Below, in pieces: positions 17,877-25,594 of a stretch of 48,486 bases of DNA; positions within the stretch are counted from its first letter, which is position 1, and each line of letters starts with the position of its first letter. This stretch comes from Bacteroidia bacterium. GTDB lineage: Bacteria > Bacteroidota > Bacteroidia > Bacteroidales > Prolixibacteraceae. Under the pieces are notes generated by a model. The model had not been told where the DNA came from and searched no databases. It saw only the letters and a program-made list of their open reading frames with translations. The DNA lies in contig JAPLDT010000050.1 in the NCBI GenBank assembly GCA_026391315.1, positions 1-48,486 of the forward strand, given 5' to 3'. Made by a program: the position numbers and the translations under genes.

Positions 17877-18641
17877 TTACTGTACTTTTACTGTATCTTT
17901 CTGACAGCAAGAATGTTGGATTTCTTTGGTGTCACTGGTTTTCCCTGTATTCATTTGAACCGTGGGGGTGAGTTTCTCTTTTGGCGGACTCAGATATGGA
18001 ATTCCCAGGCTCAATCCTCTGAGGATAAATATCATTCCGATCAATACAATGACAATAGGTATGATTTTGTTGATTGGGTTACGGAGGCTTTGACTGATGA
18101 CATTCCCAAGCAGGGAGATCAATAGAAGCATAGGCAGAGTGCCAAGTCCGAAAAGGGCCATGTATCCTACGGCAGATACCAGATCAGCGCTTGCAATAGC
18201 CCCGGCAATGGCAAAATAGACCAACCCGCATGGCAGCAGTCCATTGAATATTCCAATCAGAAAGAGCGCACGGTTATTCTTTTCCTGAAACAACCGTTGC
18301 ATCCCTTTTCGGATGGGGTTAAAGATGGAAAGCAAAGCGCCAAAAGTAAATTTCTTAAAGAGCGATGGCAGGATGACAGAAAGAATCATTCCCACTCCTA
18401 TGGCAATTGAAATAATCTGTTGATACCCCAGCATTTTAAATCCGGCGCCTATCAGTCCGAAGAGCGCCCCCATAAGGCTGTAGGTTACTATCCTGCCGAG
18501 ACTCCAAAGTGTGCTGCCCCAAATTTTCCGAAGGATTGTATTGCCCTGCAACGGCAAACTCAAGGCTATGGGTCCGCACATGCCAACGCAGTGAAGGCTG
18601 CCCATGAGGCCAAGGAGGAAGGCGGTTATCAGGATTGTCAT
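17877..18641 (-). CDS. TauE/SafE-like (DsbD_2-type) membrane protein of cco operons
   Basis: 254 residues with six or seven TM segments. The starting helix has the GLMGSLHCVGMCGPIALSLP motif, and a second repeat holds GIFNGLLPCGLVYFAIAGA; these paired CxGMC and LPCG motifs mark the sulfite-exporter/urease-accessory-like family near PF13386. The hydrophilic tail ends in HSCCQKD, a possible copper-binding site. In Bacteroidota it is regularly found between fixH and ccoI, as here (29 bp before ccoI), so a role in copper or redox handling during cbb3 assembly is likely. The substrate is unproven. Confidence 0.85.
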   Translation of the reverse strand: MTILITAFLLGLMGSLHCVGMCGPIALSLPLQGNTILRKIWGSTLWSLGRIVTYSLMGALFGLIGAGFKMLGYQQIISIAIGVGMILSVILPSLFKKFTFGALLSIFNPIRKGMQRLFQEKNNRALFLIGIFNGLLPCGLVYFAIAGAIASADLVSAVGYMALFGLGTLPMLLLISLLGNVISQSLRNPINKIIPIVIVLIGMIFILRGLSLGIPYLSPPKEKLTPTVQMNTGKTSDTKEIQHSCCQKDTVKVQ

Positions 18642-18670
18642 ATAATGATCATTTGTTATTTTTTCATTGA

Positions 18671-18784
18671 GTGCCTAAAGTATTTAAAGTGCCTAGAATG
18701 ACTAAAGTTATGGACTCCGAACAAATAATGATTGTGGCGTAAATACTCTAGGCACTTTAGACACTTTAAATACTTTAGGCACTC
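18671..18784. repeat. Palindromic element C built of 9-bp units, inside the cco operon
   Basis: The left arm is GTGCCTAAA, GTATTTAAA, GTGCCTAGA, ATGACTAAA in perfect 9-bp register. The right arm is TACTCTAGG, CACTTTAGA, CACTTTAAA, TACTTTAGG, CACTC. The arms pair, with one extra unit on the right. It fills the gap between fixH and the TauE-like gene and would form a long hairpin in the cco mRNA. Confidence 0.75.
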
Positions 18785-18788
18785 CCTA

Positions 18789-19226
18789 TTAAATATCCAC
18801 AATTTTTGTAATACTGTAATTTTCGTTCTTCAAACTCCATGAGAGGTACACCTGGTATCTGCCATGCATGAGTTGCGTTTTATCAATCAGAAATGGCGAT
18901 TCTGCAGCTTTGAAACGGAGTCTGAGATCTTTCGTTTTGTCGGACGACCGGAAGAAATAAACCTGTACGGAATCAGCAGATTTCACCAATCCTTTGGACA
19001 GAGCAATTTGCACCTGTTTACCGGTTGTGCTGATTTTAATACTATCCTGGTAAGTTACTGACCTTTGGTTGATGTTAATCTGATCGGTGTATTTTGCGCC
19101 TTTCTGGTAATAATCATCCGTTACAAGGTCGTTGTTTTGTCTCATTGCGAAAAAGACAAAGGAAAAAACCCAGACAAAGAAGATGATAAAAAATATAATA
19201 AGAGCCCTGCCCCAGTTGATTTTCAT
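18789..19226 (-). CDS. ccoH: FixH/CcoH family protein
   Basis: 145 residues. One TM helix near the N terminus (about residues 7-28: ALIIFFIIFFVWVFSFVFFA) is followed by MRQNNDLVTDDYYQKGAKYTDQI, the conserved start of the FixH periplasmic domain. The rest is a beta-rich domain. FixH is needed for assembly or copper loading of cbb3 oxidase. It lies between ccoG and the TauE-like gene, with palindromic elements in both gaps. Confidence 0.9.
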   Translation of the reverse strand: MKINWGRALIIFFIIFFVWVFSFVFFAMRQNNDLVTDDYYQKGAKYTDQININQRSVTYQDSIKISTTGKQVQIALSKGLVKSADSVQVYFFRSSDKTKDLRLRFKAAESPFLIDKTQLMHGRYQVYLSWSLKNENYSITKIVDI

Positions 19227-19258
19227 GATAAGCTGTATTTCAATTTAGTGAGAGTAAT

Positions 19259-19345
19259 CCTTTGTGAACCTTTGTGACCTTGGTGTCTTAGTGGCAGGGA
19301 AAAAATAGCAACAAAGGCACCAAGACACTAAGGTTTCACAAAGTA
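19259..19345. repeat. Palindromic element D built of 9-bp units, inside the cco operon
   Basis: The left arm reads CCTTTGTGAA, CCTTTGTGA, CCTTGGTGT, CTTAGTGGC. The right arm, read in reverse complement, is CTTTGTGAAA, CCTTAGTGT, CTTGGTGCC, TTTGTTGC. The element lies between ccoG and fixH. From memory, sequences of the CCTTTGTGAACCTTTGTG type recur in many Bacteroidota genomes. Confidence 0.7.
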
Positions 19346-19351
19346 AAATTT

Positions 19352-20722
19352 TTATGGTCCAAGGAAATTAGTGGTTACTGTCTCTTTAAGTTCATCACCG
19401 CTGAACAAACCAATTTTACATTCGGTTTCTTTTCCGGTTAAGTCTCTCTTTTTCAGTTTGATGATCAACGCCTCCTTCATCTTTCCTCCGGGTGGCAATA
19501 CAACCTTTCCATCTGCTATAGAGACTTCACCGTTGGGAATATTGAGTAACCGAAGTGTCAATTCGAGCGGTTCATTCCCTTTGTTCAAAAACATGATTTG
19601 ATAAATATTGGAATATGTTTCGCTGTCAAGCTGCTGATAAAGTGTTCCTTGCGCTCTCCACAAGGTAACATCAATGGTTGTTCTCTTCCCTACCGTGAAG
19701 GCCAGAATCACCATCAGCAAAACCAACACAGCAGTATAGGCTACCGACCTGGCATTTAACAGTTTCCGTTTACCATTTTCCACCCCCTGTACCGAATCGT
19801 AACGAATAAGGTTATAAGGTTTATTGATTTTTTTCATCACCAGGTTACATTCATCGATGCAGTCAGCACAATGGATACATTCGAGCTGGGAACCATCCCG
19901 AATATCTATCCCAGTAGGACAGACTGAGACACATTGCCGGCAGTTGATGCAATCGCCTCCTTCTGTAACCTTTGAATTTCGGGGCTCTCCCCGTTTGTAA
20001 TCATAGATCACAGAGATGGAGTTGTTGTCGAGTAATACCCCCTGCATCCTACCATAGGGGCAAAATAACGTGCAAACCTGCTCCCTGAAGTTGGCATAAA
20101 TCCAATAGTAGAAACCAGAGAGTGCAAGCATAATGGAGAATCCTGCCAGATGCATTCCAACAGGCTCTGTAACGATTTCAAACAACTGCTGCGGTCCGAT
20201 GAACCACATCAGAAACACATTGGTAAAAAAGATTGAGATGAGGATAAAGATGGTGTGTTTTACCAATGTCCGAATTTGGGAGGTGTCAGAGGGTCCTCTT
20301 CTTCTCTTGCTATTTCTACCGTTCCCTTCAAAAAGAAATTCAATTTTTCGGTAAACAAGTTCCAGGAAAAGTGTTTGCGGACAGGCCCACCCGCACCATA
20401 CACGTCCGAAAACTACCGTGAAAAGCATGATGGAAACCACCGTGACCGCCATGACAAGGGCTAGAATGTAGGTGTCCTCCGCAAAGACCATCTGACCGAA
20501 AAGGAAAAATTTCCGGTTGAGAATGTCAAGCAACATAAAGGGGTGCCCGTTCACTTTGAGAAAGGGGGCGATCACCAAAAAAGTCAGCAATATGTACCCG
20601 ACTATGTTTCTTCGCAGATACCATTTACCCTGAGGTTTTTTGGCATTGATCCACTTTCGTTGACCCGTAGCGTCAATGTTGTTCGGCCGGTCCCGAAAAT
20701 CCTGATCGCTTAGTTTGTCCAT
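19352..20722 (-). CDS. ccoG: Cytochrome c oxidase accessory protein CcoG (Fe-S membrane protein)
   Basis: 456 residues. Four to five TM helices come first, with C110-G-W-A-C114-P and C221-P motifs. A bis-[4Fe-4S] ferredoxin domain follows: C258, C261, C264, C268-P and C282, C285, C288, C292. A last TM helix (about 310-330) leads to a periplasmic Ig-like domain (FixG_C). CcoG acts in copper reduction for cbb3 oxidase assembly. It starts 5 bp after ccoP, a typical operon spacing. Confidence 0.95.
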   Translation of the reverse strand: MDKLSDQDFRDRPNNIDATGQRKWINAKKPQGKWYLRRNIVGYILLTFLVIAPFLKVNGHPFMLLDILNRKFFLFGQMVFAEDTYILALVMAVTVVSIMLFTVVFGRVWCGWACPQTLFLELVYRKIEFLFEGNGRNSKRRRGPSDTSQIRTLVKHTIFILISIFFTNVFLMWFIGPQQLFEIVTEPVGMHLAGFSIMLALSGFYYWIYANFREQVCTLFCPYGRMQGVLLDNNSISVIYDYKRGEPRNSKVTEGGDCINCRQCVSVCPTGIDIRDGSQLECIHCADCIDECNLVMKKINKPYNLIRYDSVQGVENGKRKLLNARSVAYTAVLVLLMVILAFTVGKRTTIDVTLWRAQGTLYQQLDSETYSNIYQIMFLNKGNEPLELTLRLLNIPNGEVSIADGKVVLPPGGKMKEALIIKLKKRDLTGKETECKIGLFSGDELKETVTTNFLGP

Positions 20723-20727
20723 GAAGG

Positions 20728-21315
20728 TTATTTACACTCTACTCCTTGTGGCGCTTTTGCATTTGGAGGATTTGATCCTGCTAAGGTACCCAAAATATAG
20801 GCAATAACGCTCTTTATCTGGGCTTCTGTCATCATACTTTTGTATGGCGCCATCCCTTTTGCTGGAACGCCGTCCGTTATCACTTTCTGCAGATCTGTAG
20901 GTTTGCATCCATTGATCCAGTATTTATCTGTCATGTTCGGACCAATGGCGTTTCCTTCACCTTTGGCTCCGTGACAGGCAATGCAACCTTTCTCAGTGAA
21001 TAGTTTGGCCCCTGCATCCATTTGCGCTTTATCCATAACAAAAACCCCGGCTTGTTCAGAAGGATTTTGGTTTGACTGCTTTCCGGCCATGGCCATCTGC
21101 TTGTTGTATTCGCTGTACTGATCCCGGCCATTGTCGGGATAGCCAAAATAGCGGACCGCATAAAAAAGCGAAAAACCAATGGTCGCAAGGAAAAGCAAGA
21201 GTACCCAATAGGGTGATGGATTATTTAGCTCTTTGATCCCGTCGTAATCATGATCTGAAATATATTTTTCATGCTTAGGATTGTCGTCCATATTTTGCTT
21301 GATGTTATCTGTCAT
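20728..21315 (-). CDS. ccoP: cbb3 oxidase subunit III, CcoP, mono-heme form
   Basis: 195 residues from the ATG that gives MTDNIKQNMD; an upstream ATG would add 12 non-conserved residues. A TM helix lies at about 36-55, then a linker, then one cytochrome c domain with C111-I-A-C114-H115 and a later Met (GMAPYKSMM). Only one heme-c site is visible, whereas the proteobacterial CcoP has two. It passes electrons to the CcoNO core. The gene lies between ccoQ and ccoG. Confidence 0.9.
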   Translation of the reverse strand: MTDNIKQNMDDNPKHEKYISDHDYDGIKELNNPSPYWVLLLFLATIGFSLFYAVRYFGYPDNGRDQYSEYNKQMAMAGKQSNQNPSEQAGVFVMDKAQMDAGAKLFTEKGCIACHGAKGEGNAIGPNMTDKYWINGCKPTDLQKVITDGVPAKGMAPYKSMMTEAQIKSVIAYILGTLAGSNPPNAKAPQGVECK

Positions 21316-21369
21316 AACTAAATATTTTAAGGTATTTCTTTGTTTTCTCAACTTCTCATTTTCTCCGTT

Positions 21370-21552
21370 TCACTGTTTTCCAACCTCCTCTTGTTCGAAA
21401 ATTGAGGATTTGAATTTGATCAGATCTTTTTTGGGAATGGTGTAGGTATGGATAACCATTCCAATAAACAATCCGACAAATATGATGATGCCTACAATGT
21501 AGTACCACTCTATTCCGTCAATTTTCGACAAGGTATCGTTTACAAATCCCAT
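21370..21552 (-). CDS. ccoQ: CcoQ/FixQ-like small subunit
   Basis: 60 residues. One TM helix (about 18-38: YYIVGIIIFVGLFIGMVIHTY) is followed by a polar tail with IPKKDLIKFKSSIF. Size, topology and position between the ccoNO fusion (6 bp) and ccoP (54 bp) identify it as the small stabilising subunit of cbb3 oxidase. Sequence identity in this family is low, so the call rests mainly on context. Confidence 0.8.
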   Translation of the reverse strand: MGFVNDTLSKIDGIEWYYIVGIIIFVGLFIGMVIHTYTIPKKDLIKFKSSIFEQEEVGKQ

Positions 21553-21558
21553 GATGAT

Positions 21559-23715
21559 CTATTGTTTTACGTTTGAGGCAGGTGATCCTGCAGGCGAAAT
21601 ATCCCTTCCAAGTTTGTGCAGGTATGCAATCACAGCAATCACCTCTTTGGTCGGTTTGATGTCGATGCCAGCAAGTTTTAGTTCATCAGCTATTTTCTGG
21701 GCATCTGCCATATAGGAGGCAACAGCTTGTTTGTCAAATCCTTCCTGGTAAGGTACACCCAACATGCGCATGGCCCTGATCTTTGCTGGAACTCCGTTAA
21801 CATCCACTTCGTTTGCCATCAGGAACGGATAGGCCGGCATGATCGATCTTGGATTAACTGCATTGGGCTTAAAGAAGTGGTTGTAGTGCCAAATCGATGT
21901 TTTGTAGGTTGAACTACCTAAGTACCCGGCTCTTGCCAAATCGGGTCCGGTACGTCGGGAACCCCACTGGAACGGATGATCGTAAACAAATTCACCGATC
22001 TTGGAATATTCGCCATAACGATCTGTCTCGAAACGCAATGGACGAACCTGCTGTGAGTGACAGTTGTAACAACCATTGGCGATGTAGATGTCTCTTCCTG
22101 CAAGTTCAAGCGGGGTATATGGTGTCACAGTGGAGATAGTCGGGATGTTGGACTGAACCTTCATCATCGGGATGATCTCCACGATCCCACCTATGGAAAG
22201 GAGGATAAACGCGATTATGGCCAGTCGTACGCCTTTTCTTTCCAACCAGCGGTGAGGTGTTTCACCCGCTTCTGCCCTGGTTTCGGTATTGACCAGTGCA
22301 GGAGCTTCGGCTGCTTCGTTTGCGACAATGCTACCAACAGAGATTGTTTTGACCATATTGACCAGGAAGATAATATAACCGGTAAAGTAGAGTAAACCCC
22401 CAACTATCCTGATGTGGTACATCGGAAGAATCCGGTTGGTGGTTTCCATGAATATTGGATAGGCAAGTAAGCCATCTGGTGTATACTCCCTAAGCATCAG
22501 CCATTGTGTAATTGCCGCCCAGTACAATGGAATCGCAAAAAGCAGAATTCCGAGCGTGGCAATCCAAAAGTGGGTATTGGCCAGCTTTTTGGAATAAAGC
22601 GGAGTTTTGAAAAGCTTTGGAACCAGCCAGTAAAACACTCCGAAGATCATGCCCCCATTCCAGGCCATCCCGGCAATATGGGTATGGGCAATGGTCCAGT
22701 CGGTGAAGTGGCTGATGGCATTGACACTCTTGAGCGACATCATTGGTCCTTCGAAAGTAGCCATACCATAAGCAGTGATGGCAATTACCATGAATTTTAG
22801 TCCGGGATCTTCCCTTACCTTATCCCATGCACCGCGCAAGGTCATCAGACCATTGACCATACCACCCCAGGAGGGGGCAATCAGCATGATGGAGAATGTA
22901 ACTCCCAAAGCCTGTACCCAGTCGGGCAGCGCTTGATATAAAAGGTGGTGGGGTCCAGCCCACATATAGAGGAATATCAGTGACCAGAAATGAATAATTG
23001 AAAGCTGGTAGGAATAAATTGGCCTGCCTGAAGCCTTTGGCAGGTAATAATACATCAGACCCAAAAATGGGGTTGTCAGGAAGAAGGCTACGGCATTGTG
23101 TCCGTACCACCACTGAACTACTGCATCCTGTGCCCCGGCATAGATGGGATAACTTTTAAGCAACGATACCGGAAGTTCAATGGAGTTGACAACGTGAAGA
23201 ATGGTTACACCGATAAAGGTGGCAAGATACCACCAGACGGCGGCATAGATATGCTTTTCACGACGTTTGACGACCGTCCCGATCATGTTTACCCCAAAAC
23301 TGAGCCAGGCAACTGCAATCAGGATGTCGATAGGCCACTCGAGTTCAGCATACTCTTTTCCGGTTGTGAAACCGGCAAGTAGCGTAACTGCTGCCAGTAC
23401 AATGATCAATTGCCATAGCCCAAAATGGATCTTTCCAAGCATATCATTGAACAACCGGGCTTTTAGTACCCGTTGCAATGAATAGTAAATGCCTGCAAAC
23501 ATGGCATTTCCGATAAAGGCGAAGATGACAGCATTGGTATGAAGCGGCCGAACCCTTCCAAATGAGGTGTACTCTATTCCAAGATTGAGGGCAGGAAAGG
23601 CTAGCTCCAGTGCGGCAACCAACCCTACCAACAGGGCGACGGCACCCCACACCAGCGTTGCAAGAATAAAATTCCTTACAATCGCATTGTCGTAGTTAAA
23701 TTTTTGTACTTCCAT
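21559..23715 (-). CDS. ccoNO: cbb3 oxidase subunits I and II fused (CcoN-CcoO)
   Basis: 718 residues. The CcoN part (about 1-460) has twelve TM segments and the heme and copper ligands H59 (PLHTNAV), H206 (WWYGHN), H256-H257, and H344/H346 (AHTHIAGMAWNGG). After a linker and one TM helix (about 498-516) comes the CcoO cytochrome c domain with C549-Y-N-C552-H553-SQQVRP and the Met ligand region SIMPAYPFL. The fusion is common in Bacteroidota. The enzyme is the high-affinity terminal oxidase that pumps protons at low oxygen. Confidence 0.97.
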   Translation of the reverse strand: MEVQKFNYDNAIVRNFILATLVWGAVALLVGLVAALELAFPALNLGIEYTSFGRVRPLHTNAVIFAFIGNAMFAGIYYSLQRVLKARLFNDMLGKIHFGLWQLIIVLAAVTLLAGFTTGKEYAELEWPIDILIAVAWLSFGVNMIGTVVKRREKHIYAAVWWYLATFIGVTILHVVNSIELPVSLLKSYPIYAGAQDAVVQWWYGHNAVAFFLTTPFLGLMYYYLPKASGRPIYSYQLSIIHFWSLIFLYMWAGPHHLLYQALPDWVQALGVTFSIMLIAPSWGGMVNGLMTLRGAWDKVREDPGLKFMVIAITAYGMATFEGPMMSLKSVNAISHFTDWTIAHTHIAGMAWNGGMIFGVFYWLVPKLFKTPLYSKKLANTHFWIATLGILLFAIPLYWAAITQWLMLREYTPDGLLAYPIFMETTNRILPMYHIRIVGGLLYFTGYIIFLVNMVKTISVGSIVANEAAEAPALVNTETRAEAGETPHRWLERKGVRLAIIAFILLSIGGIVEIIPMMKVQSNIPTISTVTPYTPLELAGRDIYIANGCYNCHSQQVRPLRFETDRYGEYSKIGEFVYDHPFQWGSRRTGPDLARAGYLGSSTYKTSIWHYNHFFKPNAVNPRSIMPAYPFLMANEVDVNGVPAKIRAMRMLGVPYQEGFDKQAVASYMADAQKIADELKLAGIDIKPTKEVIAVIAYLHKLGRDISPAGSPASNVKQ

Positions 23716-23745
23716 AAGCGGTTTAAAATGAATTCTATAGGTTTG

Positions 23746-23907
23746 TTAATTTTTCATTTCTTCTTCTTCATCTTCATCGAACAAAATGCGAATCGACGGG
23801 GTATAATTGTCATCGTATTGGCCGGTTTTAACGGCCCAAATAAACATGGCCAAAAAAATCAAGGCAGCAAACAGACTTACTCCTATCAAAATAAAAAGTA
23901 TGTTCAT
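23746..23907 (-). CDS. ccoS: CcoS, cbb3 oxidase assembly protein
   Basis: 53 residues, first gene of the cco operon. It begins MNILFILIGVSLFAALIFLA (one TM helix) and continues with FIWAVKTGQYDD and the conserved TPSIRILFDED ending in an acidic run. CcoS is needed for insertion of heme and copper into cbb3 oxidase. The gene ends 30 bp before ccoNO. A consensus promoter lies 44 bp upstream of its ATG. Confidence 0.93.
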   Translation of the reverse strand: MNILFILIGVSLFAALIFLAMFIWAVKTGQYDDNYTPSIRILFDEDEEEEMKN

Positions 23908-23950
23908 GGATTGAAATTTGGGCTCCGAAACGTTGGTATTTTCAGAAGGT

Positions 23951-23984
23951 CAAAATTAATAATAATTTTAAAATGTACTACAAA
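23951..23984 (-). promoter_or_regulatory. Likely promoter of the cco operon
   Basis: On the minus strand TTTG is followed after 22 bp by TAATTTTG, matching the -33 and -7 boxes of Bacteroidetes promoters with a long but allowed spacer. It lies 44 bp before the ccoS start. I see no clear FNR/CRP-type palindrome near it. Confidence 0.6.
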
Positions 23985-24307
23985 TGTCTATTTTTTGAAG
24001 CTTGGGTTGGGTGGTTCGCCATTGCACCCCGGGATCATCGTCTGATGCATATTTAATGAACAGAAAACTAATATGATACATGAAAATATTGGGCATTTCC
24101 CTTGCATCTTTCTTCGCTTTTTGGGGTCATTTTTATGGTATTGGTAGAAATTTAGAACCATTACAAATACCAAAATTGGTTTGTGAGCAGGTCTAATCCC
24201 TTAAACTAAAGATAGAGATTCCCTCCAATTGCGAATCAGAGGTGTGGGTTCCAAATGACGGTCGATCATCAATTATCGAGTCAGGAAAAACAATTGCTTC
24301 AAAAAGG
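23985..24307. other. Gap with no gene between ccoS promoter and terminator
   Basis: No reading frame here looks protein-like. The stretch between the two minus-strand transcription units carries A+T-rich sequence and several weak inverted repeats, none of which I can assign. Confidence 0.5.
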
Positions 24308-24340
24308 GAAATCACCCTGCTCAGGAAGGAGGGTGATTTC
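24308..24340 (-). terminator. Intrinsic terminator after the GNAT-like gene
   Basis: GAAATCACCCT and AGGGTGATTTC form a perfect 11-bp stem with an 11-nt loop. Read on the minus strand, it is followed by CCCTTTTTG, a T-run. It lies 40 bp after the stop of the minus-strand gene. Confidence 0.8.
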
Positions 24341-24380
24341 AATGTGTATCATACAGGATTGGGAATTTATCTTTTCGAGG

Positions 24381-25515
24381 TCAGATATCCCGCTGAAAAA
24401 TTCTGAATTTTTTGTAGACTTTTCCGCCAAACTTCTCCATCTCGGCCCTGACTTTGGTATTGTACTCCAGCTCGAGGTGAGAGTCCATCACGACCTTTCC
24501 GGCATCCCTGGCTGATTTGACCAGACTAAGCCCCATCCAGACATCCAGTCCGCGTCCCTGGTAGCGCGGGTCGATGGCTCCCAGAAGCAGATTGATCTGT
24601 TTGGTCTTACGGGCTGCTGCGAAAATCTGGAATATTCCGAAAGGGAAGAGGTAACCCTTTGACTTTTTGATTCCTTCGCTGATGTCGTCCATGGCGATAA
24701 ACAGCGCAATGATTTCGTTCTCTTCGTTGGCGATCAGTTTAACAAACCTGGGATTGATCAAAAAGAGATATTTGTTGGCAAAGTCGTCCATCTCTTTTTC
24801 GTTGAACGGGAGAAAGCCGTAGATGTCGGTGAAAGTTTTGTTTACAAGGTGCAGCGCCGGCCTGATCAATGGTTTAATTTTATTTAATTTTACGTCTGGA
24901 GGTAAATTGAAGCAGTTTCAGGTTGGTATTTTGCTTCTCTGCACGTTCCAGGATTTTTTGGTGAAGCGGGGGAATCTCATCCGGAATCGGAATCTGATAA
25001 ACGACACAGTCCACCTTCTTGATAAATCCGGCTGCCTCTGTCAAATCCACCATATAAGGAAAATTGCAGTTAGAGGCAATCACAACCGGTTTGTCGTAGC
25101 CCTCAATTAAAAATCCCTGGGGGTCTTTATCTGAAAAGGCCAGAGGTCCGACCATCTTATCCATTCCCAAAGACTTACCCCAATCAGCCACATGGTTAAC
25201 CAAAGCGTTAAAAACTTCCGGATCGTTATAGGTTTCCAGGTTTGAGAAGCGCACATGGTTTTCATTGTGCGATTTGTTGTAGTCCTTGCTGATCAGTCCC
25301 ATGCAGCGACCCACACACTTGTCACCCTTGAAGGCCAGTAGCAGGAGATGCTCGCAATGGGCGAACAACAGGTTTTTCTTTGGGTTGAAATATTCCCACT
25401 CATCCATGTAAAGCGGTGGCACCCAGTTTGAGTGATCTTTGTGAATTTCGGCAGGGAGATGGATAAAAAGACGAAGATCTCTCTTCTTTTCTACTTTTCG
25501 GATAGTTATTGTCAT
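24381..25515 (-). pseudogene. GNAT-like protein, frameshifted by a 10-bp tandem duplication
   Basis: Two consecutive frames together make one protein of about 370 residues. The first begins MTITIRKVEKKRD (the upstream ATG gives an unlikely hydrophobic extension), contains the family segments HSNWVPPLYMDEWEYF and MVGPLAFSDKDPQG, and stops after TSRRKIK. The second resumes with PLIRPALHLVNKTFTDIYGF and includes the acetyl-CoA-type segment PRYQGRGLDVWMG. At the break the 10-mer TTTAATTTTA (plus strand) occurs twice in tandem; removing one copy restores a single frame reading KIKPLIRP. The second part might still be made separately, since it has its own ATG, but this is unlikely to give activity. 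The function of the intact family is not established. Confidence 0.85.
24873..24892. repeat. 10-bp perfect tandem duplication inside the GNAT-like gene
   Basis: TTTAATTTTA occurs twice back to back (24873-24882 and 24883-24892). One copy is in frame with both halves of the protein, so the second copy shifts the frame by +1 and brings in a TAA stop. Slipped-strand loss of one copy would repair the gene. Confidence 0.95.
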
Positions 25516-25556
25516 AGTGAAGCAAAAATAAAAAAAGTTTTGAGACGTCAGCAAAA

Positions 25557-25587
25557 GACCTGAAAGGTTTCGGAAACCTTTCAGGTC
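25557..25587 (-). terminator. Perfect hairpin after the GH3 gene
   Basis: GACCTGAAAGGTTT and AAACCTTTCAGGTC form a perfect 14-bp stem around a 3-nt loop. On the minus strand it lies just after the GH3 stop and is followed by TTTTGC, so it can end that transcript. From memory, this palindrome type (ACCTGAAAGGTTT...) recurs in many Bacteroidota genomes, so it may be both a dispersed repeat and a terminator. Confidence 0.7.
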
Positions 25588-25594
25588 TGCACCC

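Noticed and set aside
12876-19345. CRISPR array as an explanation for the periodic repeats
   Set aside because: The period is 9 bp, units drift, arms are inverted, and there are no unique spacers or cas genes.
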